This document shows, piece after piece, positions 12,375-22,245 of a DNA stretch of 64,000 nt (position 1 is the first letter of the stretch; each line of letters begins with the position of its first letter). A program made the position numbers and the translations under genes. The stretch is taken from positions 105,492 through 169,491 of the forward strand of contig CAKOFX010000006.1 in assembly GCA_933228675.1 (NCBI GenBank). Direction: 5' to 3'. The stretch comes from Stomorhina lunata. Lineage: Eukaryota; Arthropoda; Insecta; Diptera; Rhiniidae. The notes beneath the pieces were generated by a model. It made no database searches, was not told the DNA's origin, and was given only the letters and a program-made list of their open reading frames with translations.

Positions 12375-13751
12375 TAGAGAAGCGCAATGGATCAATACTA
12401 AGCCACTCATAATGATTCATTCATTTTAAAGTATAAGTGACTACACTTCATTTAAAAAAAAAAACTATCCAGAGTTACTCATAATTACTACGACGTTGAT
12501 TTACAAATACAGCTAGAAACAAGTATGAGTCGCAAATTGATTCGAAACTCACACAACTCAAAATATGAATGAGTCATAAACTATCCATTTGTATTCATAA
12601 ATTCAAAAAAATACTTAGACTCTAAGTCTTAGAGTACTATGGATCATCCAGATCATCCAAACAAGAAGAAAACAAAATATTCAAAAACGAAATGTAAATC
12701 ATAGAGTAAAAAAACAATTCGTATGTCTGTATATACAAAACGACGAAATTAGTATTTCGGTTTCCATTTTTTTAAGCTTGTTTCAAATACGATCGTCTTT
12801 AATGCAGGCGCGACCACCGCGAAGCAAGTGCTTGCCAGAAGTTTTCTTATTCTCATTTATTTAGTCGTCATTCAACCTTTGACAGATGCACACGCGTGGA
12901 GGCTGTTATAAGTTATGTTAATTTTTTTGTATTTTTTGTTATTGTTTTTTTCAGATACACTGTGAGATTGAATGTTAGAATAATTATTTTTACGCTAAAC
13001 ATTCAATCGTTTTTATAGAAAATATTTGATTTTTTTAGTAAAAAATACGTTTATATTTTCTTTATAGAAAAAAAACTTAAATTTTTTTCTATGTAAAAGC
13101 ACGTTTTTTAAAGAAAAAAAAACGTTTTCTAAATAAAAAATACATATTCTAAATATAACAAACTTTTTCTTTAAAAATAAAAACATGATAAACCTTCTTA
13201 AAATAAGTTTTTCTATAGAAAAAGTAAATTTTTCTAAAGAAAAAGTAAGTTTTTCTATAGAAAAAGTAAGTTTTTTAAATTGTATTTATAAAAAAATATA
13301 CTATGCTGAATATACATTTCTAATAATTTTTGTTTACATAAAAACAACAAAAAAAAATCGATACTCCTCCGCATGTTCATTTCACGCTGGTTCAGCGGTA
13401 ACTGAAATAAAATAGAAATAAACAACCAAATTTATGTCAATTCTTGCTTCTGCCTGTGTATCCTCTCTTTCGCTCACAAATACAATCACATTCCTCTCTT
13501 TGGTCATCCCTGCTTTAATGTGTATTCATTTTGGAGAGTTATTTATACTTGTTTTGCATAAGCTGTATATATGAAGTAGAGAAGAGTCAGAATTAAAAAT
13601 GTCATAAGTGCTTCTGAATATAAATATAAATAAAATTTCCGTCTTTGGATATGAATGGATATAAGTATAAATGGATATGAGTATGAATACAAGAAATTAT
13701 GAATCATGATTCAACTCTACTCATTTTTCGGACACTCATTGCGCTTCTCTG
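12375..13751. mobile_element. Non-autonomous hAT-like element (MITE)
   Basis: A 1377-bp element bounded by inverted repeats TAGAGAAGCGCAATG (left) and CATTGCGCTTCTCTG (right), with further similar subterminal text around ATGATTCAT. CAGAG starts are typical of hobo/Hermes-type hAT termini; the left base reads T instead of C. The direct repeat AACTTCGTAC flanks it on both sides (12365-12374 and 13752-13761), longer than the usual 8 bp of hAT insertions. No transposase frame is inside. An internal tract at 13208-13275 has three copies of a unit containing TTTTTCTATAGAAAAA. A GC-rich island lies near 12806-12900. Confidence 0.75.
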
Positions 13752-13800
13752 AACTTCGTACACAGTCATATATTCACTTGGTTTTTTCGATTTTAACCAG

Positions 13801-14000
13801 NNNNNNNNNNNNNNNNNNNNNNNNNNNNNNNNNNNNNNNNNNNNNNNNNNNNNNNNNNNNNNNNNNNNNNNNNNNNNNNNNNNNNNNNNNNNNNNNNNNN
13901 NNNNNNNNNNNNNNNNNNNNNNNNNNNNNNNNNNNNNNNNNNNNNNNNNNNNNNNNNNNNNNNNNNNNNNNNNNNNNNNNNNNNNNNNNNNNNNNNNNNN
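13801..14000. other. Assembly gap (200 N)
   Basis: Exactly 200 undetermined bases, a typical scaffold-gap placeholder. The true length is unknown. Open frames reading across it are meaningless. Confidence 0.99.
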
Positions 14001-14455
14001 AATTCCTTAAGAAAAAAAATGAGAAAGTGTTTTAATAAAAATCAAGCATTTTGCCATAGATAATTACTCATCTTATGTTGTAAGTAGTTAGATAAAAGTG
14101 TTTGGAAATGAATCAATTTGGATGATAAGTGTTTTATGAATTTAGATATTTTGTTCATTATCTGATAGAACACTAAAAAGTGCTTTATCATTTTAACGAT
14201 TGAATGAAATGTGAAAACTATACATGAGTAAATTAATTGCTTAAAACTTTACGAAATTGTCGATAAGTGTTGCTCGATTCTTATCAAAGTTCTGAAAAGT
14301 ACATACACTGTATAAAAATCTCGTACATAAATGATAACTAACACAGAACAAAGCAACCAACACATACTTAAATTTTAATACAATTTGTGTGTGTCTCGAA
14401 ATTTTTGTCAACTGTATACGAAGTCATATACTCACTTAGTTTTTTCGATGAGAAC
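14001..14455 (+). repeat. Right copy of the gap-flanking duplication, empty of the MITE
   Basis: Parallels 11960-12374 and then continues with text matching 13762-13800 (cacttagttttttcgat against cacttggttttttcgat). The MITE and its direct repeat are missing, so this represents the pre-insertion site. It abuts the outer hAT-like element starting at 14456. Confidence 0.75.
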
Positions 14456-14934
14456 CAGTGTTGCCACTTTAGGTGTAATTACACATATCATGTGTAATTT
14501 TTATTTTCATGTGTAGACGATGTGTAACTGGCTGCATGTGTAACTCATGTGTAATTTAAATTTTTGTCGTTTTTGAGCTATCGTAATATTTTTTTTAACA
14601 GTTTTTAACACATACATTTTAAAAAGTAAATATTTGTACGTCCCTTTCGAAATCGAAAGAATTAATATAACGCAAACTTTTTAATGTTCTATATTCATAA
14701 AAATGAATATCCTAAAATCTCAATACTTACTGGAAAAGAAATATGCTTCAAGATAGCCGAGAGTTTTATATCGAGGCAATTAATTTTAGTAAAGATATTT
14801 ATACAATTTTGGATATTATATATATATAATAAAATTCCCCGACAACATTCCAATTGAAACAAGGGGTACTTCTCTCAGACAATGGGCTGCATCCGATTCT
14901 ATTTTTATACTCATTGAAAGGGACCTACGTTTTA

Positions 14935-15135
14935 ACGCCGGCTCCGAACGGCAAATGCATTAGTTAGAGAAGTTTTACATAGCCTAATACTCAATAACCA
15001 GTGGCTAGCTGAGTTATGAGGTGAACCGCCGCTTTTTTGAAAATTTATTTTTTCAAGTGAGTCTGGCCAGGGATCGAACTTGGGCCTCTGGTATGCTAGG
15101 CGGATGACTAACCTGCTATACCACGGCGGTTCACA
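14935..15135 (-). repeat. tRNA-derived SINE, copy 1
   Basis: On the minus strand a tRNA-like head reads GCCGTGGTATAGCAGGTTAG (box A) and, about 35 bases on, AGTTCGATCCCTGGC (box B). A shared body follows, ending near 'catttgccgttcggagc'. A second copy in the opposite orientation is at 18318-18535. The head is a better tRNA match than most SINEs, but the body and the repeated family identify it as a SINE. Confidence 0.75.
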
Positions 15136-15314
15136 AGATATTGGATATTGTGATCCCAAAATAGCAACTGCACTCTTACGGTTTTATGCTAAAAAAAAAT
15201 CTTAAATATTGCTTAAAGAACACGTTAGTTACCAAATACTTTAAGGCTAACAAACGATTGTTAAAAAATAGTATCCAAAAACAGTTCTTTAACTAATGAT
15301 TACCAGCGTTACCG

Positions 15315-16002
15315 TTATGCGACTAAAGTCGCATTTTGCAACTTTTTCAGGTGGCCTGCAACGCAACCTGCGACTTTTCTTCCATGACACTTTTTTGCGA
15401 CTTTTTCGAATTTTGTGCAACTTTTGACACTTTTTTTTTTGAAAAATTATTAAACATTTTTTTTTAGCCCGTATTTAAATATTTGTACTAAAATTTTCTT
15501 TAATGAAGCCCACTATACGGTAACTACATTTTTTATACATATGGTAGCACTATGCCATTTGCAAATGTATTAAAAGGGCTGACTTAAACGTAAGTGTATA
15601 TATCTCCCTTACACTAATTAAATTGTCGCCCCAGACATGTAGTGTGTGAATGAAATACTTATAATAAAAAACAAAGTTTCCAGTCTTTTCTTCATTATTT
15701 TGTTGTGTTTATGAAAAAAGGTGAAAAACTCACAAAGAGGAAAAAAAATAACGTTTTCTGAAAAATTTTGTATAAAAGAAAAATAATTTTTATTAAAGTG
15801 GAAATAAAGAGTGTTTAAACAAATTTGTCTTTCCATTAAGTTAAATAAAACTCAAGCAAAGAAAAATAAAAACTACAAATTCATTTTGCATTATACAAAA
15901 TCCTTTAACATTGCCTCGTTTATCAGCAAAAAAATCTTGGCCGGGAAGCTGAAAAAAGTCTGCCAGTACGTATGTCCCTCATCCATCAAACAACAGGTGT
16001 AT
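15315..16002. other. Left subterminal and internal region of the inner hAT
   Basis: The first ~120 bases carry repeated GCGAC/GTCGC motifs shared with the right end. Beyond that the sequence is A+T-rich. Short frames between 15618 and 16157 have no recognisable domain. Confidence 0.5.
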
Positions 16003-16512
16003 TTATACCCTTCACCACCAAAGGTGGAAAGGATATATTGGTTTTGTGTTGATATATGTAACACATAGAAATATTGGTCTGAGAACCACATTTTAATATA
16101 CCGACCGACTCGTAGCCATTTAACGATTTCCGCCCGGCTTCCTAAGTGGAAATCCATGTAAGCTTGTTATCAAAGTTCAAAGATAATTTGATGAAATTCT
16201 GCACAGACTCTTATTTTGGTCCAAGGACAATCCCTAACTTTTTGAGCAAAATCGGATTACTATTTCGGGTACCTCCCATAGGGATGCCTTCCAGGAATAA
16301 AGTTTTTGTCACTTTACAGCCATACATTATTTTGTATTTTATGAATAATCAGCACAAATGCTGCTTATTTTAACTGAAATCAGTATACCTAATTTTGTAG
16401 GAATCGGCCCATATTTGATCATGCCTCCTATGCAATACACATTCTCAAAAGTTTTTTTACGTAATACCCAGAAAAGCACAAAAACGCATTTTATTACAAA
16501 AACTTTGCACTG
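16003..16512 (-). mobile_element. Family III HINE-like repeat, truncated
   Basis: Begins tatacccttcaccaccaaag on plus (the inverse of the 3' end) and continues parallel to the copy at 1831-2499: 'gttgatatatgtaacacat' against 'gctgatgtatgtaacgcac', then 'catatttgatcatgcc'. It is cut off at 16513 where another inverted-repeat element begins, so the AACAAGTAAG start is missing. Confidence 0.6.
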
Positions 16513-17911
16513 ATATATGAAGACTTTATTTTGAATGTGGAATAAGTCCACATTCCAAAAAAAATTAATTAACGACGGGGAAAGGTTCTGTAATTGTGGA
16601 TCTTACTATGCGAAAAATAATTAATTTTAAATTTACAAAACCTAGTAAAATATTGACAGTCAAACATTTTGTAGTTAACGATTTGATACCAATTTTATTT
16701 TGAAAGTGGTTTGAGTCCCATATATTTTTCAATCTAAAAGAAAAAATTATTCAAACAAAATAAAAATTTCAAATTTATTTGTTTTGAAAGTGGGTTAAGT
16801 CCAATGCATTTTTGAATTCTAAAAAAATATTTACTCGAACAGAGTAAAAGTTAAACTTATACTCATAGTAGTAAGATTCTTTTAATTGATATTTAAAAAT
16901 ATCTGCAATTTCCTACAATTAAAAAAAAAATACTGAAAATTTAGCGGAATGATTTTTAATTTTTTAAAAATTTACTCTTAATAAGAATTTTTTCAAAAAT
17001 TTAATTTTTATAGGAAATTTTTCAAAAATTTACTTCTTATAAGAAATTTTTCAAAAATTTACTTTTTATAGAAAAATTTTCTTTTTATAGAAAATTTTTC
17101 AAAAATTTTTTTTTTAAAGAAAATATTTCAAAAATTTTGCTTTTATAGAAAAGAAGAAATTTTTCAAAAATTAACTTTTTATAGGAAATTTTTCAAAAAT
17201 TTACTTTTTTGACGAAATTTTTAAAAAATTTACTTTTTAAAGGAAATTTGTTAAAAATTTGCTTTTTATAGGAAATTTTTTAAAAATTTGCTTTTTTAGG
17301 AAATTTTTCAAAAATTTACTTTTTATAGGAAATTTTTCAAAATTTACTTTTTATAGGTTGTTTTTAAAAAATTTTTTATAGGAAATTATTCAAAAATTTA
17401 CTTTTTATAGAAAATTTTTCAAAAATTAGGAAATTTTTCAAAAATTTACTTTTTATAGGAAATTTTTCAAAAATTAGGAAATTTTTCAAAAATTGACTTT
17501 TTATAGGAAATTTTTTCAAAAATTGACTTTTTATTGGAAATTTTTCAAAAATTTGCGTTTTATAGGAAATTTTTCAAAAATTTGCGTTTTATTGGAATTT
17601 TTATTCGAAAATTTACTTTTTACAAGAATTTTGCTATTAAGTCCCATACATTTTTCAATTCAAAAGTAAAAATTCTTTCATACAAAACCAAAAATTTAAT
17701 TTTTATTTGTAACAGTTTAAGTCCTATACATTTTTCAATTCAAAAAATTAATATTTTAAAATGTTTGTTTTGAAAGTGATCAAAACTTAAGATTTAATTT
17801 ACTAAAATTGGTCACGTATATTTTTAAAAACATTAAAACGCAAAACCCTTTATATCTCAATTTAAAAAAAAAATGGACTTAATCCACTTTCAAAATAAGG
17901 TCTTCATATAT
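16513..17911. mobile_element. Inverted-repeat element carrying a minisatellite
   Basis: The ends are about 40-bp inverted repeats: ATATATGAAGAC then TTATTTTGAATGTGGA on the left, and the inverse at 17873-17911. Subterminal blocks of TTGAAAGTGG and 'catttttcaattcaaaa' recur on both sides, and the centre (about 16960-17620) is an A/T minisatellite. It interrupts the family III copy that starts at 16003. No transposase is present. The superfamily is not assigned because no clear target duplication is visible beyond TATA. Confidence 0.6.
16960..17620 (+). repeat. A/T minisatellite, unit about 29 bp
   Basis: Roughly 20 imperfect copies of a unit close to ggaaatttttcaaaaattta followed by ctttttata. 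Unit length varies by a few bases. It lies in the middle of the inverted-repeat element 16513-17911. Frames through it are repeat artefacts. Confidence 0.85.
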
Positions 17912-18773
17912 TTCGTTAATTTTGTTATTTTTAGAAATTTATATAAAATTCGTCATCAATTTGTTTAAATTTCCTCAATTTGCGGATATTATACCGACAT
18001 GAATTATATATCAGATCTTAGAAACTCCTCCAAAGCAAAACGATATTAAATATGATCCAAATAGATACATAACAATTGCCGAATTTAAATTTTTTTTTGT
18101 AAAAAAAACTACATTTTTTTAAAAAAGGTTTAGGAAATCATTTAACGCAGCGCATTATTAAACTTCATCTAAATCGGTATATCAGAGATATCGCCAAAGC
18201 TCCAAATTCGATGTACGCAAATTGGCGAATTAAAAAAAAATAAAAAGAAGTATTAAAAAAAATAACTATATTTATCAGATTTTAGGAAATTTTCAAATGC
18301 TATTAAATTTCATCGTTAACCGCCGTGTTATAGCAGGTAGTCATCTGCCTAGCATACCAGAAGTCCCAAGTTCGATCCCCGGCCAGACCCACTTGAAAAA
18401 AATAAATTTTCCAAAAAAAGCGGTAGTTTACCTCATAACTCAGCTAGCTACTGGTTATTGAGAATTAGGCTATGTAAAGCTTCTCTAACTAATGCATTTG
18501 CCGTTCGGAGCATTAGTTAGTTAGCCGTTGTATTTTTTATTTTTTTTTAATTCGACAATTTGTGAACATCTAATTTTAGTACCTTATCGATATCTCAGGT
18601 ATATAATGTGGTAGACCGCCACGAGCTCTACAAACTTTATTTCAACAAACAGTCGATCAATCTGAGTCGATCGGTGTAATTTTTTGGGGTCTAAGACGAA
18701 TAATAAAAAATTATAAACTGAATGACAAACTTATAATACCCTTTTCACCTTTTGGTGAAGGGTATAAAAATAT
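17912..18773 (+). mobile_element. Family II HINE-like repeat, 3' portion, split by a SINE
   Basis: Text such as 'atatatcagatcttagaaa' and 'gagatatcgccaaagctcc' matches the family II copies at 51-59 kb. The 3' end 'gagtcgatcggtgtaattt' through 'ccttttggtgaagggtata' is the family II terminal hairpin. A SINE interrupts it at 18318-18535. The 5' part is missing. Confidence 0.6.
18318..18535 (+). repeat. tRNA-derived SINE, copy 2
   Basis: Head with box A (GTTATAGCAGGTAG) and box B (AGTTCGATCCCCGG), body 'cctcataactcagctagcta' and tail around 'catttgccgttcggagcatt'. Same family as 14935-15135 but opposite orientation. Inserted into a family II repeat. Confidence 0.75.
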
Positions 18774-18825
18774 TTATCAGTAGAGGAGATAGGCTTTTAG
18801 AGCAACTTTTAAGAACCTATGTATC

Positions 18826-19165
18826 AGTAGCACTGTGGACCAAAGTTGCCCACTCGTCTATGTAAAACATCTGGGTTCGCATAACATATTGGTCCGATCC
18901 CAAAGATTTTACATTTTTGAAAACTTAAAAAAAATTAAGAAAAAACATGCTTACTGTACCACACTTTCTCTTATAGTTTAAGAGATATTTGACTCTAAAA
19001 ATTGTTTGCCATGACTTTTAGTCTTTTTTGGGTTATAAATCTTTTTTGGTAAGACGGAAATTAAAAAAATAATAAAAATACTGTAAGACTGCTGATAAAT
19101 TTCTAAATGAAATAGAAGAAAAAACTTTTAATTATGCAAACTTTATAACACAAATAATTCAAAGT
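18826..19165 (+). repeat. Left arm of a diverged inverted repeat (partner 35745-36090)
   Basis: Contains 'tggaccaaagttgcccactcg', 'ctgtaccacactttctctta' and 'gtaagactgctgataaattt'. The inverse of each occurs in the same order at 35745-36090. The arms now flank the BEL insertion, so they probably belong to the inner hAT or to an element inside it that the BEL later split. Divergence is considerable. Confidence 0.55.
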
Positions 19166-19329
19166 TTGTGTACGGAAAAAATCCAAAAAATAACGGTCTA
19201 ATTTATAAAAAAAATAAATTTTGACTTATAAGCTTATAATATTTATCATACACTTATTGTTTAATAAGCCATTTATACAAACAATTACACACTTTTATAG
19301 TTTTTTTGCTTTAATGTTCATAATACCAT

Positions 19330-19948
19330 CAGCCTAACCACAGAACATTTAAAGTCGACTTTAACCCGAAAAACTCGACTTTATTTTGAAAATCTTACCA
19401 CAAAACAAATTTTATATTAAATTTTTAAACTTCATTTTAAAAACTAAAAAAAGCTTTTTTTCTTTTGAATATTTTTCATTTTGTGATCCGTTGGAAAAAA
19501 AATGTTAAGTCGAAATTGGAAATTTTTCACAATTTTCAGTCATTAGATACATTTTAAAGTTAATTTCTTTAAAACGAAGTAGGGTAATATGACAATTATT
19601 GTTTTCTATTATTTTTCACAAAAATTAAATTTTTTTTTGTAAAAATTGATGATCATTTAAATAATTTTTAATCATATTATGAAAAAATTAATAATATTAA
19701 GATATGCTATTTTGTTTAAAGAACACAAAATTTTCTTAATATTTTGTTTTTGGAATTTTTGAAATTTTATTTTATTATTTATTTTTATTGAAGAAAGCTT
19801 TTGTAATATTTGAATGTATTTGTTTAAAAATATTTATAAAGGCTTATTTTAAAAATTTCTTGTGGTTCGAAAAATTACAAAAGTCAACTTTAAAATAAAG
19901 TCGATTTTACATAAAATCGACTTTAAAATTTGTTTTGTAGGTAGGCTG
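19330..19948. mobile_element. MITE with AAAGTCGACTTT subterminal motifs (copy 1)
   Basis: A 619-bp element starting CAGCCTAACCACAGAACATT and ending with the inverse-type TTTTGTAGGTAGGCTG. Next to both ends are blocks of AAAGTCGACTTT or AAAATCGACTTT. An inverse, partial copy ends at 50349. CAG...CTG ends suggest a hAT-type MITE, but the flanking 8-mers do not match, so the superfamily is tentative. Confidence 0.6.
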
Positions 19949-19997
19949 CATGTTTTTAAATTGTCATTTTTTGCTGTTCAAAAAATATTGTATATAT

Positions 19998-20075
19998 GAA
20001 GTAGCTCAATGAAAGCGTCACTGCCTAGCAGTCGTAAGTCGGTGAGTTCAAACCTCAGTGAAGAAAGATTTTTTT
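19998..20075 (+). repeat. tRNA-like pol III promoter module with T-run
   Basis: TAGCTCAATGA resembles box A, GTGAGTTCAAACCTCA resembles box B with a T-arm, and a T8 run follows at about 20070, as in pol III terminators. The acceptor and anticodon stems do not fold properly. I regard it as a SINE head or tRNA relic. Confidence 0.35.
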
Positions 20076-20423
20076 TAATTTATACACTTTTTTAAATTTT
20101 TCTTATTAAAAATGATTTTTTCTTTAACTACATTTTAATTAAAAAACATTTTGAAGAAAATTTACTCCAATTTAGTTAATTTTTTTTAGATTTTAGAAAA
20201 CCCTGCCGCTAAGCAAGCTACTGATTTAATATAAGATATACTGTGAAAGTATACATATATATGGTGTTACTAGGTGTTACTTTAGGTAGAATCAACATAT
20301 TTTTGAATAAGGGGAGATGTACTATCGATTTGTTGTAGGTATCAATGAAATTAATGCATTTAAGTTTTAACATACAAATCAATTTTTGTTAACAAACTAT
20401 TTGAGACATCGCAGATATATAGT

Positions 20424-20840
20424 TGTTGGGTTGGAGAAAAGTTGAATCTGGTTGGAATTTAGTTTGCAAATTATTCTCTGAGCCAAATGAAAAAAGGGCA
20501 AGTTTAAACACTCGATTTATACAAACCCAAGGAATCAATGTAAAGAAAAAAAATCAAAGATTAGGATTAGGAGAATTCTATAATTGTAACTTTTATTGAG
20601 GAGTATACCTTTCTCGTTGACTGCAAAATTAATAAGGAAGAATTTTTATTTGGCCAATAGCGGAAGTAACATTTTAGACATTTAGGCCGTTTGACATTTA
20701 TGTTTTAGGCCTTAATGGGGGACAAGGATAGGACGAGTTTCTGAGCATTCAGCAATTGTATATATTGAAAACGATGGGGATTAATTGGCTCATCTCAAAT
20801 ATTAATGCTTAAGGCTAATTTAAGCCTTTTGGCATTAACA
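20424..20840 (-). repeat. BEL/Pao 3' LTR
   Basis: 417 bp; in the element's orientation it begins TGTTAATGCC and ends CCCAACA. Appears identical to 34507-34923. Confidence 0.93.
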
Positions 20841-20854
20841 TTGCCGCCCGCTTT
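20841..20854 (-). promoter_or_regulatory. Polypurine-type tract of the BEL element
   Basis: On the minus strand the 3' LTR is directly preceded by AAAGCGGGCGGCAA, a purine-rich stretch in the position of the plus-strand primer. Confidence 0.6.
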
Positions 20855-21099
20855 GCAGGATACATGCAATGGAATAAGTCATTTTGGCCATGTCTAAGAT
20901 GCTACTTCTGAAATGAGAGGTACAAAATGGATTTCAATTAATATCTTAAATCACTACAATATAATTATATTTCACTTTAATAAGGATTCAAATTACAATT
21001 CATTCAAATAGATTAATATAAAAGTTTGTAGAAAAAATGTTAAATACTATGATACGTTTGCATCTTGCTTGAGTCTAAAAGTGCATTTTTAATAAAGAG

Positions 21100-21776
21100 T
21101 TATAGATTACATGGACCTAGAATGGTCCACCCAAAAATCGTACTCTGGGCTGTCGGAAAGCCCGTACGCGAAATAATTCCCTGACACATTACTTTTGGGT
21201 AAAGATCGACGCCGATTATTATGTCAATGGGCGCCGATTCATGAAACTTTAAGTCCGCTAGAAAAATATCACGGAAATTCTTTTTAAAGGATTCAGGAAG
21301 AGATTGCTTTGGAGTACGGATAGTTATGCGATTATCAACCCTAAAGGTTCCTTCAATTTTAGACGATGAGTCGAATCTAGATTTTAAAACCAATGGACAA
21401 ATGGTTTCTTCGTTGAGCGTGTATACTGTTGTACCCATTTTGTCGACAAGATTTTTAGAAACTCGACTTATTGGAGAACCAGAGTCCAGAAGACAGCGAG
21501 CGTGAGAAGATGTGGTGCCAAGTTTTACCAGTACGGTCGGTAATAAGGTAATTGTATTTTGCCGAAGAATTTCGGTCCAGGTTGCAGTCTTGGAAGATGT
21601 GGAGGGAGACGATCTCTGATTGGAATTCGACGTCGTGGAAACATTGCGAGGTTTTGAGGGCCGAGATTGTCTCGAAGACTTAGATAGCCGCGGGCTTGGA
21701 GATCTGGATCGAGAAAGAGATTGGGATCTAGATTTCAGGAGGTCTTTAACCAATCGGGGGTTGACGTGCAGTAAAG
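21100..21776 (-). pseudogene. BEL second ORF, 3' part: RS-rich linker and aspartic protease
   Basis: A minus-strand frame about 225 codons long to the TAA at 21100. It opens with an Arg/Ser-rich stretch (about RSQSLSRSRSPSP). A retropepsin-like domain of the DUF1758 type follows: the active-site motif LLDSGS, a flap/central region, IIIGVDLYP, and the closing STIFGWTILGP, which parallels ETIFGWILTGP at the end of the protease in the main polyprotein. It ends right after that motif, so no RT follows. The upstream half of this reading frame is at 26364-26611, and the Gypsy sits between. The frame is continuous across the 4-bp target duplication, so one NC-like plus protease protein existed before the Gypsy landed. 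It is now broken. Confidence 0.75.
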
Positions 21777-22200
21777 TGTAGTGTATCTATCAATATCGTT
21801 TAAACATTTCACTCTTTTAAATAAATCGTTAGATTAAGTCAGGTCAGTATCTAAAGAATTGTGAAACGTTTTGGCTATTCATTTAATTTTAGAATACTTT
21901 TTGATGTAACCTAATATTTTAAAATAAACAAACTCTCTATTTTATTATTTTTTTAAACACTAGCATATGTGAATTAAAATTTTGTTAACGCTGCATTTTA
22001 AGCGTGTGAACAAATTTAACCAGATATTTTTTTGTATTCATATTTCTACTGATAAGCTAAATTAAGTTAAGTTAGGGAAGTTTCGCAAAAACACAAAAAG
22101 CGAACTTCTCATAAGTAGTGGATAAGGAAAAGAAATTAAAAAATAAAGTTTCATTCTAATTTTGACATCTAACAAAGAAACGTCAGTCTTTTATTCTACA
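21777..22200 (+). repeat. Gypsy 5' LTR
   Basis: 424 bp, TGTAGTG...TCTACA; identical by eye to 25940-26363. Confidence 0.93.
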
Positions 22201-22209
22201 TGGCGATCC
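22201..22209 (+). promoter_or_regulatory. Primer-binding-site remnant of the Gypsy element
   Basis: TGGCGATCC directly after the LTR starts with the TGG expected opposite a tRNA CCA end. The bases after it read as an Asn/Arg-rich Gag-like tail (SNRNNYRNN-type), so the site may be truncated by the rearrangement. Confidence 0.45.
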
Positions 22210-22245
22210 TTCTAATAGAAATAACTATAGAAATAATACGCATAG

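Noticed and set aside
13706..14035. Open frame across the run of Ns
   Set aside because: The middle 200 bases are unknown; there is no evidence of coding on either side.
16003..18773. One long HINE spanning both ends
   Set aside because: The left end is a 3' end in minus orientation and the right end is a 3' end in plus orientation, so they belong to two elements.
19998..20075. Functional tRNA gene
   Set aside because: Acceptor and anticodon stems do not pair; kept only as a tRNA-like module.
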